A program made the translations under genes and the position numbers. From positions 38,651-102,650 of the forward strand of contig JACXVB010000008.1 of NCBI GenBank assembly GCA_014763615.1: DNA of 64,000 nucleotides, read 5' to 3'. The DNA is from Sphingobacteriales bacterium (lineage in GTDB: Bacteria; Bacteroidota; Bacteroidia; Sphingobacteriales; Sphingobacteriaceae). Positions 63,988 through 64,000 of the stretch are shown in pieces. The notes under the pieces were generated by a model, which was not told the origin of the DNA, made no database searches, and worked only from the letters and a program-made list of their open reading frames with translations. How positions within the stretch are numbered: the first letter of the stretch is position 1; each line of letters begins with the position of its first letter.

Positions 63988-64000
63988 ATGAAACAACTTA
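63988..64000 (+). CDS. Start of a gene cut by the window end (possibly YceD/DUF177)
   Basis: ATG AAA CAA CTT A: MKQL. DUF177 (YceD) proteins of Bacteroidota often start MKQLK and follow pdxA, before rpmF. Only four codons are present, so this is a guess from context. Confidence 0.35.

Overview
The window reads as chromosomal DNA of a member of the Bacteroidota, most likely family Sphingobacteriaceae (Pedobacter-like). The reasons are the A+T-rich composition, the absence of Shine-Dalgarno sequences before most starts, several promoters of the Bacteroidota type (TTTG, 19-21 bases, TAnnTTTG), a long SecA (1103 residues), a fused aspartokinase-homoserine dehydrogenase, a MG2/TonB-plug protein without a barrel, and families typical of the phylum (DUF2452, DUF4160/DUF2442, 23S-IVP-like four-helix proteins). 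Placement below family level is inference.

Layout. 1-4.4 kb: 3' end of tex, an Lrp/AsnC regulator, an unusual tRNA-like gene with its own promoter and terminator, and an SQR-like flavoprotein. 4.4-10.4 kb: secA, a SPOR protein, an M20 amidohydrolase and a secreted protein. 10.4-11.5 kb: an accessory island with a REP-associated tyrosine transposase (RAYT), three palindromic REPs, a tandem duplication that copied the 5' part of the transposase, and the cut-off 3' end of a DUF559 protein. 11.5-18.6 kb: SGNH hydrolase, lipB, phosphopantetheinyl transferase, dcd, the MG2/plug protein, enoyl-CoA hydratase and a 2,4-dienoyl-CoA reductase-like SDR. 18.6-24.9 kb: SAM-I riboswitch, metH, a four-helix-bundle protein, metF and a MazEF-type pair. 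24.9-30.0 kb: the thr operon (thrA-thrB-thrC, minus strand) with a threonine-rich leader peptide and attenuator. 30-37.7 kb: ABC transporter genes, OsmC, MsrA, a ComM-like ATPase, a serine hydrolase and a DUF4160/DUF2442 pair. 37.8-47.5 kb: aspS, a second M20 hydrolase, an OmpA lipoprotein, an M28 peptidase, a ComB homologue and gcvT. 47.5-59 kb: an envelope polysaccharide region (GT4, GT9, Wzx-like flippase, Wzz-like protein, O-antigen ligase-like protein, GT2, UPF0104 protein) mixed with rnhB, a SpoIIE-type phosphatase and an Opp-type permease. 59-64 kb: ruvC, DUF2892, HIT, greA, hydroxyacid dehydrogenase, rsmA, pdxA and the first codons of another gene.

The genes that work together are the methionine genes (riboswitch-metH-metF), the threonine operon with its attenuator, and the surface-polysaccharide genes. 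Most other genes are housekeeping. The unusual content lies in RNA and repeats: the tRNA-like gene near 2.0 kb (GUC in the anticodon position, variable arm of about 43 nt); in-frame repeat insertions inside aspS and twice inside metH; a perfect palindrome inside the SAM riboswitch; and several families of short intergenic repeats. I saw no CRISPR array, prophage, rRNA operon or replication origin. All calls come from reading the sequence; no database search was run.
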